Assembly: GCF_008629675.1 (NCBI RefSeq)
Contig: NZ_VWOX01000011.1
Coordinates: forward strand, 124,001-188,000
DNA: 64,000 nucleotides
Source of the DNA: Roseiconus nitratireducens
GTDB taxonomy: Bacteria; Planctomycetota; Planctomycetia; Pirellulales; Pirellulaceae
Reading direction: 5' to 3'
The notes under the pieces are model-generated. The model was not told the DNA's origin, searched no databases, and saw only the letters and a program-made list of their open reading frames with translations. Shown one piece after another: positions 55,336 through 63,565 of the stretch; within the stretch, counting starts at the first letter, position 1; every line of letters begins with the position of its first letter. The translations under genes and the position numbers were made by a program.

Positions 55336-56177
55336 CGCCGGATCGCCGTCACGCCGACTCGCTGAACGCCGCCACCTTGTCCCGGAATGCTTGGCAATCA
55401 CAAAGCCGATGTCGCTACCGTCGCCAAGCGGTGGCCATCTAGCTTCTTCCACGCTCTGGCGAGCGTCGCTACCTCAACGCGGCTCCGCCCTGCCAAAGCG
55501 CGACACAATCTCAGACGAGCCCGACCCGCTCGTTGTGGGCGGCCGTCACCGACCCGAGCAAGGGCGTGAACACCTGCCCCGCTTTTTTCTTTCCCGTGCG
55601 GTCCTAGGATGGTTCGAAGCCGGTGCGGCGGGTTGTTGCGTCTGCCCCTCGTGCGATCCGCTACGCCGGCTTCTCTTTCAATCTGCAACGACGCTGCCGG
55701 CTGAACACACTGCCGTTTCATCGCAAAACGTCTCATTGCAAGACTCTGCAACAAGACGGAGCCGATCGCGATGAGAACCTACGGCGTGGGGGTGATGAGT
55801 GTTCTGCTGTGTGGCATCGACGACGTCATCGATATGAAACTGATGACCTATGTTGGATGCCCGTCCGACGCCGCCAACGGCCCGAATCCTTCTGACGCAT
55901 CTCTCCAAGTTTGGTCGTTCGGCGGACTCACTGAGCCATGTGAAAGCGAACCGTGTACCGAGGCGATTACGTTGACTGCTGTGTGGGCCGATCCTGCATT
56001 CGACAGCCGATCCGGTGGACCACGTTCGATCGGCCCACGGCTTCGTGAACGTGTCGAAATTGGATCGACGTCGGGCCGCAAGTCGCCGGAAGCGACCGGT
56101 GCCGGCCGTGTCACCCGATCACGTGCGGGCAGGGAGTGGGAATTCAAGCAGCCATCGGTACAATGTGGCCAACACGA
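55336..56177. other. Gene-poor region before the CAU tRNA
   Basis: An 842-base stretch with no gene I can support. A plus-strand frame from 55771 reads into the tRNA and is rejected. The segment CTCTGGCGAGCGTCGCTAC (near 55453) looks like dispersed planctomycete boilerplate. The stretch may be a decayed gene region. Confidence 0.45.
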
Positions 56178-56251
56178 GGGCCAGTAGCTCAGTTGGTTAG
56201 AGCAGACGACTCATAATCGTTTTGTCGCGGGTTCAAGTCCTGCCTGGCCTA
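56178..56251 (+). tRNA. tRNA with CAU anticodon (Ile2 or elongator Met)
   Basis: A 74-base cloverleaf. The acceptor GGGCCAG pairs with CTGGCCT (one G-U) plus discriminator A. D arm is GCTC/GAGC, anticodon arm is GACGA-CTCATAA-TCGTT, and T arm is GCGGG-TTCAAGT-CCTGC. The anticodon is CAU. C4-G69 and C5-G68 pairs and the overall similarity to E. coli tRNA-Ile2 favour an isoleucine tRNA whose C34 is modified to lysidine, but an elongator Met tRNA is not excluded. No CCA is encoded. Confidence 0.93.
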
Positions 56252-56291
56252 TTGCCGTTCATGGCGAAAATCTTCCTGGCCGGCGTCTTGG

Positions 56292-57278
56292 CTACCGGTC
56301 GACACGGCCTCGGCCGCCCAGATCTTTTTCATCTTCGATCTCGCCGACCAGTTCTTCTAACACGTCTTCCAGTGTGACCACGCCGACCGTTCGGTCGAGA
56401 TCGCGAACGACGGCCAGGTGGAAACGCTTGTCTCGAAACTCGCTTAAAAGTTCATCGGATTTGGTTTGAGCATCAACGATCACAGCCTCTCTGGCGATCG
56501 CTGAAAGCCGATCGGTTGATTGATCGATCATCGCCTTGAACACATCGCGACTCAGTGCAATTCCTTGAATATCGTCGGTCGATTGGCCAAAAACCGGGTA
56601 CCTCGAATACTCACTGCGGCCGATTTCGGCGGCGGCCTGCTTGATGGTGTAGTCGGCGCCGAGGGCTTTGACGAGGCGGAGTGGGGTCATGATTTCGCCC
56701 GCCGTCTTGTCATTCAAAATGAATGCGCGATGAATCAGGTTGCCCTCGTCGCTTTCGATGTAGCCCGCACGATGACCGATTCGGACGAGCGACCGAATTT
56801 GTCCCTCGGTGCCAATCGGCCGTGTCCCACGGGTGAACTGTTCGGACAACCACGCGAAGACGATCACCAGTGGATACATCAGGTATCGCCCGGCCAGTAT
56901 CCCCGGAGCCGCGAGGCGGGCGATCCGTGGCGCGTAGTGCGCACCGAGGGCCTTGGGGATGATCTCGGAAAAAACAATGGTTCCAAACGTCAAGACGACC
57001 GTGATTGCGGCCACGCTTTTTGCCCCGTAGAGACTGTACGCTTCCTGACTGACGAGAATCGGACCAAGGACGTTGATCGTGTTCGTCAGGATGACGATCA
57101 CCACGACCGATTTGACGATTTCACGCTTGACGCGACTGAGGCGCCGTGCGCCCCACCTCCCATCACGAACAAGCACGTCGATTTCGGGACGGGTGACACT
57201 CAGAACGGCCGCGTCGACAGCTGCCATCAGTCCCGAGAGCGCCAGAAACGCGATGATCAACAACAGCAACAGAAGCAT
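56292..57278 (-). CDS. CNNM/DUF21 membrane protein with CBS pair
   Basis: A 328-residue protein from the ATG at 57278; the frame before it runs through a tandem repeat and is not family-like. A CNNM transmembrane domain occupies about 1-175 (LLLLLLLIIAFLALSGLMAAVDAAVLS, then SVVVIVILTNTINVLG and FGTIVFSEIIPKALGAHYAPRIA). Two CBS domains follow (EIMTPLRLVKAL, then HLAVVRDLDRTVGVVTLEDVLEELVGEI). The family exports Mg2+/Co2+ or regulates divalent ion levels; the C-terminal CorC/HlyC domain is missing or very short here. Confidence 0.9.
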   Translation of the reverse strand: MLLLLLLIIAFLALSGLMAAVDAAVLSVTRPEIDVLVRDGRWGARRLSRVKREIVKSVVVIVILTNTINVLGPILVSQEAYSLYGAKSVAAITVVLTFGTIVFSEIIPKALGAHYAPRIARLAAPGILAGRYLMYPLVIVFAWLSEQFTRGTRPIGTEGQIRSLVRIGHRAGYIESDEGNLIHRAFILNDKTAGEIMTPLRLVKALGADYTIKQAAAEIGRSEYSRYPVFGQSTDDIQGIALSRDVFKAMIDQSTDRLSAIAREAVIVDAQTKSDELLSEFRDKRFHLAVVRDLDRTVGVVTLEDVLEELVGEIEDEKDLGGRGRVDR

Positions 57279-57335
57279 CGGCAGCGACCTTTTCGCGACG
57301 GGAACGCAATGAATTCTACCCGATCCGACCGGGAG

Positions 57336-57402
57336 TTCGCTGCAGACCAGAGTTCGCTGCAGACCAGAGTTTGCTGCAGACCAGAGTTTGCTGCAGACCA
57401 GG
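57336..57402. repeat. 17-base tandem repeat, four copies
   Basis: Four direct copies of TT[CT]GCTGCAGACCAGAG (17 bases each), the last one diverging at its end, with no spacers. They lie in the presumed leader or promoter of the CNNM/CBS gene. Each unit contains a CTGCAG palindrome. Confidence 0.93.
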
Positions 57403-57563
57403 GGACGGGCCATCGAATCAATCACAGGCCGGGATGTTCGCCTTCGGCGTTTGATTGAGACGCCCCCGCGGGATCAAGATCGATCGCGAGGGCTATGCGT
57501 GGATGTCGCCGTCGCGACAGTCATGCAACCCCGGGTCAATCAAACCAACGACAACAGTGACAA

Positions 57564-58214
57564 TCAGTCCAAGCATTCGACTTCATGCATCAGAAAGAAC
57601 ATCTCGCGGGCGATTTGGCGTGACCGTGCGTCGTAGGTGTCGGCTTCCGCCGGGGAGCCGTCGGCCACTTTGGGGTCTTCGTAGCGGATCGGTGATCGCA
57701 GGTCGCAGCCAGCCACAACCGGACAGGCCTGGTCCGCGTCCGAACACGTCATGACGGCTGCGTAACCCGACGTCGGATTGGGCGGCTGGTCATGGACTTT
57801 GGAGAAACAACGCAGCGGTGGGGCTGCGTCCGAATACCGAACCAGGTACGTCGGGTTGTCCGACCGAGGATTGTCCGCCTGGATCTGAAACCCGCTACGA
57901 CAAAGCGAATCCACCACGCGAGGATTCATCGCGGTCGCTTCCGTCCCTCCGGAAAAAGTTTGGACGCCGGTCAGGCCGCAAGCATCGGCAGCGACCTTGG
58001 CCCACACCTGCGCCAGATGGCTGCGGCGTGAGTTGTGCGTGCAGATGAAGGTCAACTTCGCGGTTCCGATCGTCGCCAAGCTATCGCCGACGTAACGCGC
58101 CAACTGCGACAATGCTTCTTGGCGAGCCGCCGTGATCTGATCAAACTCCAGCTTCCGTTCATCGAGAAACCGAGCGATCCCTTGGAACAACTCAGTCGAT
58201 TGTGATTCGTTCAT
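57564..58214 (-). CDS. arsC: Low-molecular-weight phosphatase-type arsenate reductase (ArsC-like)
   Basis: A 216-residue protein from the ATG at 58214; a start at 58238 is possible and both overlap arsA. The first 50 residues are a helical extension. The phosphatase-loop signature CTHNSRRSHLAQ (Cys58 to Arg64, Cx5R) is intact, with additional Cys residues later (MTCSDADQACPVVAGCD) that could form the redox relay. Likely reaction: arsenate to arsenite using thiols. As the last gene of the ars operon it would feed arsenite to an export system, but no pump gene follows here. Confidence 0.82.
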   Translation of the reverse strand: MNESQSTELFQGIARFLDERKLEFDQITAARQEALSQLARYVGDSLATIGTAKLTFICTHNSRRSHLAQVWAKVAADACGLTGVQTFSGGTEATAMNPRVVDSLCRSGFQIQADNPRSDNPTYLVRYSDAAPPLRCFSKVHDQPPNPTSGYAAVMTCSDADQACPVVAGCDLRSPIRYEDPKVADGSPAEADTYDARSRQIAREMFFLMHEVECLD

Positions 58215-60009
58215 CGGTGCTTTCCGTTTTGGATGCATGCAACGGTCCTGCGATCAGTTCGCGTAACCCGTCCAGACCTGACGGCGGATGTACCTGCCAG
58301 GGAAGGACAACGGTTCGCTTGGAATGCGTCGTGATGACTTCGTCGATAAAGCCCCGTTCCCCGGATCTTCGTCCAACGAGGACCGGATCATGAATTTCCA
58401 ACGGAGTGAGTGATTGGTTGATGATCCAAGCATAGGGCTCGATCCCGGCGCGGCGCAGATCTTCCTGCAACTTCGCTGCCTCATGCACCGGCGTGGATTC
58501 GGCGAGCGTTACCACGAGCACCTTGGTGAATTTCGAATCGCGCAGGCGAGGCAAAAGTTCTTTCACGCATTCGGAAACCTGACTGCTCTGCCGAGCCACT
58601 TCGCGGTGGTAAGCCAACGCCGCATCGAGCAACAGAATCGTGTGGCCAGTCGGTGCAGTGTCCAGCACCACAAAACCGTCCTCACCCTTCGCAACGGCGT
58701 CCGCGAATGCACGAAACACCGCAATTTCTTCGGTGCACGGCGAACGCAGGTCTTCTTCCAGCAACGCCTTTCCCTGGGCATCCAGGCCTGCCCCCGCCGT
58801 ACGCATCACCTCGTCACGGTAGACGGCGGTGACTTCGGCGGGATCGATGCGGCCGACCGTCAGCCCTGGCAGTTGATCGGACGCCATGGCCGCCTGCAGG
58901 TGAGCGGCTGGATCCGTCGTCGACAGATTCACTTTTCTTCCTTGCTCGGCCAGGGCCACCGCGACTGCAGCCGCCACGGAAGTTTTCCCCACGCCTCCCT
59001 TGCCCATCGTCAGGATGACACCGTGGCTTTGTTCACCCAACTCAGCGACCAAATCGGTCATGGGAAGGGATCCGGCGACGGGTCCGGAATCATCGACGTT
59101 GCGAAACTCTGCAGATCGAGAACACGCTTCGTCGCTTGCAATTTGCCGGAGCGAATCGACCCCGACCAGTCCGTTTGCAACCAAGGAAACCGTGCTCTTG
59201 GGCAACCGCGACAAGCTTTCGGGCAGTTGGGCGAGCGAGCAATCGCAACGTTCCTGCATCGCAACCGCGATCGGATCGGATGCCCCGCGGGGGGCGAAGA
59301 CGCCATTGATCAACAAGTGTTGATTCTCGATTCCCAACGCTCGCAACTCGCCGCCCGTCCGGTCGGCTTCTCTTAGCGCGGTGGATTCGGGGCGAGTGAC
59401 CAAGACCATGGTGGTTTGTTTGGGGTCAGCGAGCGCCTGCACCGCCGACCGATAGACCGCTTGCTGCGTTTCCAGCGCCGCGAGCGGCCCCAGACACGAA
59501 GTTCCCGACGTATTGTTCTCCATGAAGCCCGACCACGCCGAAGGCAAGGTCAGCAGCCGCAAGGTGTGCCCCGTCGGTGCAGTATCGAACACGATGTGAT
59601 CAAATTCACCCGTCGCGGACGAATCGCCAAGCAGCTTCGCGAATTCATCAAAGGCGGCAATCTCCAGCGTGCAAGAGCCGGAGAACTGCTCCTCCATGCT
59701 CTGCACCGCCGCTTCCGGTAGCACGTGCCGGTACGGCGCCACCATCCGTTCGCGATAGTCACGCGCCGCCTGTTCCGGATCGATGTTCATCGCCCACAGG
59801 TTCTCAACCGAAGTGATCGCCGTCGGCCGGTTGGACAACGGTGTGGCGAGCACTTCGTCCAAGTTGGAAGCGGGATCGGTGGAAACCAATAACACACGCC
59901 TGCCGCGGTCAGCCAGCGAGACCGCAGCGGCACAGGCCATCGAGGTCTTTCCAACTCCACCCTTGCCGGTGAACAACAGATAGCGAGTTGGTGTCGCGAT
60001 CAATTTCAT
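58192..60009 (-). CDS. arsA: Arsenical pump-driving ATPase
   Basis: Soluble ATPase that energises the arsenite pump. The 605-residue tandem protein has two deviant Walker A motifs (GKGGVGKT at 15-22 and 336-343) and two signature blocks (DTAPTGHTLRLLTLP and DTAPTGHTILLLDAAL). The three metalloid-binding cysteines of E. coli ArsA have counterparts at Cys113 (SCTLEIAAFDEF), Cys172 (GTSCLGPLAAL) and Cys425 (SPCTEEIAVF), so arsenite activation should be retained. It overlaps arsC and begins 21 bases after arsD. Confidence 0.96.
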   Translation of the reverse strand: MKLIATPTRYLLFTGKGGVGKTSMACAAAVSLADRGRRVLLVSTDPASNLDEVLATPLSNRPTAITSVENLWAMNIDPEQAARDYRERMVAPYRHVLPEAAVQSMEEQFSGSCTLEIAAFDEFAKLLGDSSATGEFDHIVFDTAPTGHTLRLLTLPSAWSGFMENNTSGTSCLGPLAALETQQAVYRSAVQALADPKQTTMVLVTRPESTALREADRTGGELRALGIENQHLLINGVFAPRGASDPIAVAMQERCDCSLAQLPESLSRLPKSTVSLVANGLVGVDSLRQIASDEACSRSAEFRNVDDSGPVAGSLPMTDLVAELGEQSHGVILTMGKGGVGKTSVAAAVAVALAEQGRKVNLSTTDPAAHLQAAMASDQLPGLTVGRIDPAEVTAVYRDEVMRTAGAGLDAQGKALLEEDLRSPCTEEIAVFRAFADAVAKGEDGFVVLDTAPTGHTILLLDAALAYHREVARQSSQVSECVKELLPRLRDSKFTKVLVVTLAESTPVHEAAKLQEDLRRAGIEPYAWIINQSLTPLEIHDPVLVGRRSGERGFIDEVITTHSKRTVVLPWQVHPPSGLDGLRELIAGPLHASKTESTDERITID

Positions 60010-60030
60010 GTCAATTTCCCCGCGAAACGA

Positions 60031-60399
60031 TCAGCAGCAGCCCGAACCGCCGCAACACCCACCCTCGGCCATCGGCAATGCGGACTTGGGCGACACGGGA
60101 GTCGTGGTCCACAGGGCGAGGTTGGCGCGGGCGGGATAATCGGAGCGACTGACAATCCGACCGTCAACAAGAATCAACGGCAGGCAATCCACACCGTCTT
60201 CACTGAGCATCTTCTGAACCACCGGATTGGCCGCGAACCGGGCCGGGTCCTGGGCCAGATTGAATCGATCCACCGAGTGGCCTTGTGCTTTCAACCACTC
60301 CAAATCGGCGGCGAACCTGGGGAGCGTCGGATCGACTTGCGGTCCACAAACGCCCGTGCTGCAACACATCGCGCGATCAAAAACTTCAACGTGACTCAT
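60031..60399 (-). CDS. arsD: Arsenic metallochaperone ArsD
   Basis: A 122-residue cytosolic chaperone that passes arsenite to ArsA. The N-terminal motif MCCSTGVCGP places Cys12, Cys13 and Cys18 exactly where the metalloid site of the R773 protein lies. Two more CC pairs end the protein (GGCCGGSGCC). The middle keeps the thioredoxin-like pattern (DLEWLKAQGHSVDRFNLAQDPARF). It is coded between arsR and arsA, the usual order. A small palindrome lies in the 63-base gap upstream. Confidence 0.94.
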   Translation of the reverse strand: MSHVEVFDRAMCCSTGVCGPQVDPTLPRFAADLEWLKAQGHSVDRFNLAQDPARFAANPVVQKMLSEDGVDCLPLILVDGRIVSRSDYPARANLALWTTTPVSPKSALPMAEGGCCGGSGCC

Positions 60400-60425
60400 C
60401 TGCGTCTCCCGTGGCTAAAAACGTC

Positions 60426-60436
60426 TATCGCCGATA
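60426..60436. promoter_or_regulatory. Possible second ArsR site before arsD
   Basis: The palindrome TATCG-C-CGATA lies in the arsR-arsD gap and shares the TATCG/CGATA words with the site upstream of arsR. It may let ArsR (or ArsD) modulate the distal genes. Sequence similarity alone supports this. Confidence 0.45.
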
Positions 60437-60462
60437 AACGATTAACTAAACCAAAAAAAACT

Positions 60463-60789
60463 TCACAACTGCTCGACCAACTGCTTCAGCCTGGCCAATT
60501 TGGGGGCGTTGATGCAGTAGCACACCTTCGGTCCGTCCACTTCACCCTGGATCAATCCCGACTCTTTCAGAATCTTCAGGTGCTGAGACACCGTCGACTG
60601 CGCCAGCGGCAAACAGCTGACGATCTCGCCACACATGCACGCGTCACGCCCAATCAGCAAGCGGACGATTTGCACCCGCGCTGGATGAGCAATCGCCCAA
60701 GCCAGCTTGGCCAGTTCGTCCGCGGCCGCGTCCGGCTTGAGCTTCGCCGGTGCCCCATCGCAATTCTGTTTCGACAACCGCTTTGACAC
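60463..60789 (-). CDS. arsR: Arsenite-responsive repressor ArsR
   Basis: A 108-residue winged-helix repressor of the ArsR/SmtB family, with a GTG start at 60789 preceded by GGAAG. The helix-turn-helix is QSTVSQHLKILKESGLIQ and the wing is VCYCIN. A CxC pair (Cys51, Cys53) plus Cys59 sits in the helix before the recognition helix (ACMCGEIVSC), the usual arsenite-sensing position. First gene of the ars operon; it should repress its own promoter through the palindrome upstream. Confidence 0.94.
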   Translation of the reverse strand: MSKRLSKQNCDGAPAKLKPDAAADELAKLAWAIAHPARVQIVRLLIGRDACMCGEIVSCLPLAQSTVSQHLKILKESGLIQGEVDGPKVCYCINAPKLARLKQLVEQL

Positions 60790-60811
60790 GCGACGCTTCC
60801 AACGGACCTTT

Positions 60812-60829
60812 TATCGTAAATCTACGATA
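60812..60829. promoter_or_regulatory. ArsR-type operator upstream of arsR
   Basis: The palindrome TATCGTA-AATC-TACGATA lies 23-40 bases upstream of the arsR GTG. Another ACGATA follows outside it. Location and dyad symmetry fit an ArsR/SmtB-family operator overlapping the promoter. Confidence 0.65.
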
Positions 60830-61001
60830 GACGATAGGCGGCCAGCGCGAGACGGTCAAGTGCGATGTCTCGCGGTGCCCAGAAAGCAGGCTCGATTCAG
60901 CTGTTGGCAGCGGACACCCGGGCCGGGGTAGACGGCGGGAAACGAGGAGCCGGACGCCAGGAGCCGGGGCCCGCCCGCCTTCGCGGCGCCTTACGCAGGA
61001 G

Positions 61002-61627
61002 TCAGCTCCAGCGGCGGGGCGACACCTGCCTGCGCCGCGAGGCACGGCGTACGGCAGCGGCCACGACCAGCGGCAGAAAAACGGCCAGCGACGACGGTTC
61101 GGGAACGTTGTAGGTGAAGTTGTCAACGCCCACCGCCGACCTGTCCTTAGTGCCCTGCGGGTCCCAGGTAAACGTCCGGATCCCCTGCCAACAAAACTCA
61201 CGAATTGCCAGCCGCCGCCGGCGGCCAACGTGATCGACTTCGTGAATACCTGCGTGTTGCTGGCATCGTAGCCGGCAAAAAGAACCGGGGTGTCTGCGGT
61301 CGGCGGCCGGTTGTCGGCGTGAAAGTAGGCACCGTAAAAATGGAACGGCGTCGAACGCGTGATCACGCCGGCACCACCGACGTTGTTCATCAGCACGTGC
61401 TCCGGCGAGAAGGCAGTCCCAAAAACCGAACCCTGGTCGAACGTTCCGGGAAAAACACCGGACACGCCGGACACGTTTGCATTGAAGTTGGAAAACCCGT
61501 CGCCCAGCGGCGTCGGATTGAAGTTGTTCGGCGTGACCGCATCGAACGTCAAGACGCCGGCGGACGCGCCCGTGGTAGCCCCCAGGATCGCCAAGCAAAC
61601 CAGCAAGCAGCGGATCATTTCTTCCAT
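61002..61627 (-). pseudogene. Frameshifted PEP-CTERM exported protein
   Basis: Two minus-strand frames together make one PEP-CTERM protein. The first (from an ATG at 61627 or 61618) has a signal peptide (MIRCLLVCLAILGATTGASA) and a beta-rich domain to WQFVSFV. The second continues QGIRTFTWDPQGTKDRSAVGVDNFTYNVPEPSSLAVFL and ends with the sorting signal: VPEP, a hydrophobic stretch, then RRASRRR. The join falls at about 61185-61193, where losing or gaining one base would restore a single frame. Either the gene is inactivated or there is a sequencing error. Intact relatives are exosortase substrates secreted to the cell surface. Confidence 0.78.
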
Positions 61628-61748
61628 CCCTTCGACGTCGATCGAAAGGGGGCCGACAACGAGCACCCCCGTGCCGCCGCAGACTAATCACCGCGCTCGG
61701 CCGTTGCTATCAATCCCATCCGAAAAACCGCCAGATCCCGCGCCACCG

Positions 61749-63509
61749 TCACGAATTGAACGTCCGCAACATCTTTCGGCCCTTGTACAGATTGAACAGA
61801 TCGGCCGGGCCCAGGGGTCGGTTTCGACCGGCAATCGCGTGGTCGATCGTTTCCAAACCGTCCGTCGCCACGACGCATTCGGTGCCCTCGCGGCTGGCCG
61901 TGAACATCCCGGCCCGCTCGTCCAGGAACAGCCCCAACATCGCGGGCCGGATATCCTCGTAGCCGAGATGCTGCAGGTGTTGCTGAAAACCTTCCATCAC
62001 TCGGATCTGGGCTTCGTTGAAACTGTCCGCGGCCACCGTGAAGATGTCGGGGTGATCGGCGTGCCAGCCGGCATAGATGGCAAAGATGTCCTCGACCGGC
62101 ATGTCGGCCAGGTCACAGCTCATGGTGTACGTCGCCGGTCCAGTCATACCAATGTTGCTGTAACAGCGGTCCCCGAGGTTGTATTCGAACCGGACCAACG
62201 TCACGTCGACCGGGCTGTCGAAGCTGGGCCACAACATCCGCCGCGACTCGACCACTTCGACGCTGGTCGGCGGGACGCCCATTTGATGCGGCTGGCTGAG
62301 CCACAGGGCCATTTCGGCTTCGGCCGTCGCCTGGTCGGTTCGCTGCTGCGGATCGATCTCATCACCAAACCCCAATTCGTCGGCATAGGCGATCGCACGC
62401 AACCGCGCCGCCGGATCCTCGGACAACTCGACCAGCCGTTTTCGGCCTTCTTCGTCACCCAGCTTCGCCAGCGCGCCGGCCGCTTCACATTGCACGCGAC
62501 GGTGCCGCAGCGCGACGGTTTGATTCAATTTTGCGATCGAGGACTCGTCACCGATCAAGGCCACGGCATCACACAGCGAGACCGCCAGGGCAACCGCTTC
62601 GCCCAGCCGTTTCTGGACCGTTGGCACGTCATCACCGAACGCGCGCGGGTTCTCTTCAAAGAAAGCCAGCCGCCGCGACACCTCGCCCAGCAGTTCGTTC
62701 AGACCGTCCAACATTCCGGCGGCAGGATGTGACTGGACGCGCCCGCTGCGCACCAGGTAGTTGGCCAAATCCAACAACGATGCGGCCAGCGCCGGCTCGG
62801 AAAGACTTTTCAGGACTTCTGGAAAGACCGCATCGACCGACCAGTCGTCGTGTTGCATCAGCGGGCTGAGCACCAGTCCGGCGTCCATCCAATCGGTCGG
62901 GGGCCGATCGTTCAAGATCTGCACCAACACGCGCAGCGCCTTGTCCGTCCGTTGCAGCGACAGCAAGTGCAACAGCAGGTGCCGGTTGGAAACCTCCGCC
63001 GGCAGCGAACGGTCGATCTGGTCGATCACGTCGGGTTCCAGGCTACCGAGCATCGAATCGGTCTGCTCGGCCCGGTCCTTGATGAGCAAGTCGTGAACGA
63101 CGCGCAGCAGCGCGCCGATGATCGCCGGATCGGATTCCTGCAATGTCGCCGGATCGTCGGCCAGCTGGGCCAGGATCGCGACCGCGGCGGGGGCATCGCC
63201 CGCGGCCAGTTCGCGCAAGTGATACCCGGCCGCGACCGGATCGGCCTGTTTCCCCAACAACGGGGCGAGAGATTGTTGGATGGACACGAGATGGCAACCG
63301 GAATCGGGGTGGGAACACAGAAGCCTGCAATCGGCCAGTGGTGCGGGCCCAGTGGTGCGGGCCGAATTGCGAGCCAGCCGCGGGAAAACGCGGCCGACCG
63401 ATGCGACGCCGCCAGTTTCGAGCACCGTGAAAGTCTTGTCGACCCTGCACGGCGCCGACGCACCGCCTTCGTCGTCGGAAGTATCCGACGCAGGGGATTC
63501 GCAGGACAT
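61749..63509 (-). CDS. HEAT/ARM-type helical repeat protein, unknown
   Basis: Up to 586 residues. The first about 74 are atypical and Arg/Ser-rich, and a GTG at 63287 (VSIQQSLAPLLG) may be the true start, giving 512. Residues about 75-390 are helical repeats (ALLRVVHDLLI, LLHLLSLQRTDKALRVLVQIL, QCEAAGALAKLGDEEGRKRLVELS). The last about 190 residues form a distinct alpha/beta domain (VEVVESRRMLWPSFDSPVDVTLVRFEYNLG to the end). I cannot name the family. The next gene upstream on this strand is a partial gene with similar helices, so they may be related. Confidence 0.72.
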   Translation of the reverse strand: MSCESPASDTSDDEGGASAPCRVDKTFTVLETGGVASVGRVFPRLARNSARTTGPAPLADCRLLCSHPDSGCHLVSIQQSLAPLLGKQADPVAAGYHLRELAAGDAPAAVAILAQLADDPATLQESDPAIIGALLRVVHDLLIKDRAEQTDSMLGSLEPDVIDQIDRSLPAEVSNRHLLLHLLSLQRTDKALRVLVQILNDRPPTDWMDAGLVLSPLMQHDDWSVDAVFPEVLKSLSEPALAASLLDLANYLVRSGRVQSHPAAGMLDGLNELLGEVSRRLAFFEENPRAFGDDVPTVQKRLGEAVALAVSLCDAVALIGDESSIAKLNQTVALRHRRVQCEAAGALAKLGDEEGRKRLVELSEDPAARLRAIAYADELGFGDEIDPQQRTDQATAEAEMALWLSQPHQMGVPPTSVEVVESRRMLWPSFDSPVDVTLVRFEYNLGDRCYSNIGMTGPATYTMSCDLADMPVEDIFAIYAGWHADHPDIFTVAADSFNEAQIRVMEGFQQHLQHLGYEDIRPAMLGLFLDERAGMFTASREGTECVVATDGLETIDHAIAGRNRPLGPADLFNLYKGRKMLRTFNS

Positions 63510-63565
63510 TCAGCAGGGCATTCAAACGCCTGGACGTTCAAGCCCCGGGTCGCCGATTGCCCGCC

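Noticed and set aside
55771..56187. Plus-strand frame of 138 codons
   Set aside because: It continues into the CAU tRNA and shows no recognisable pattern or ribosome binding site.
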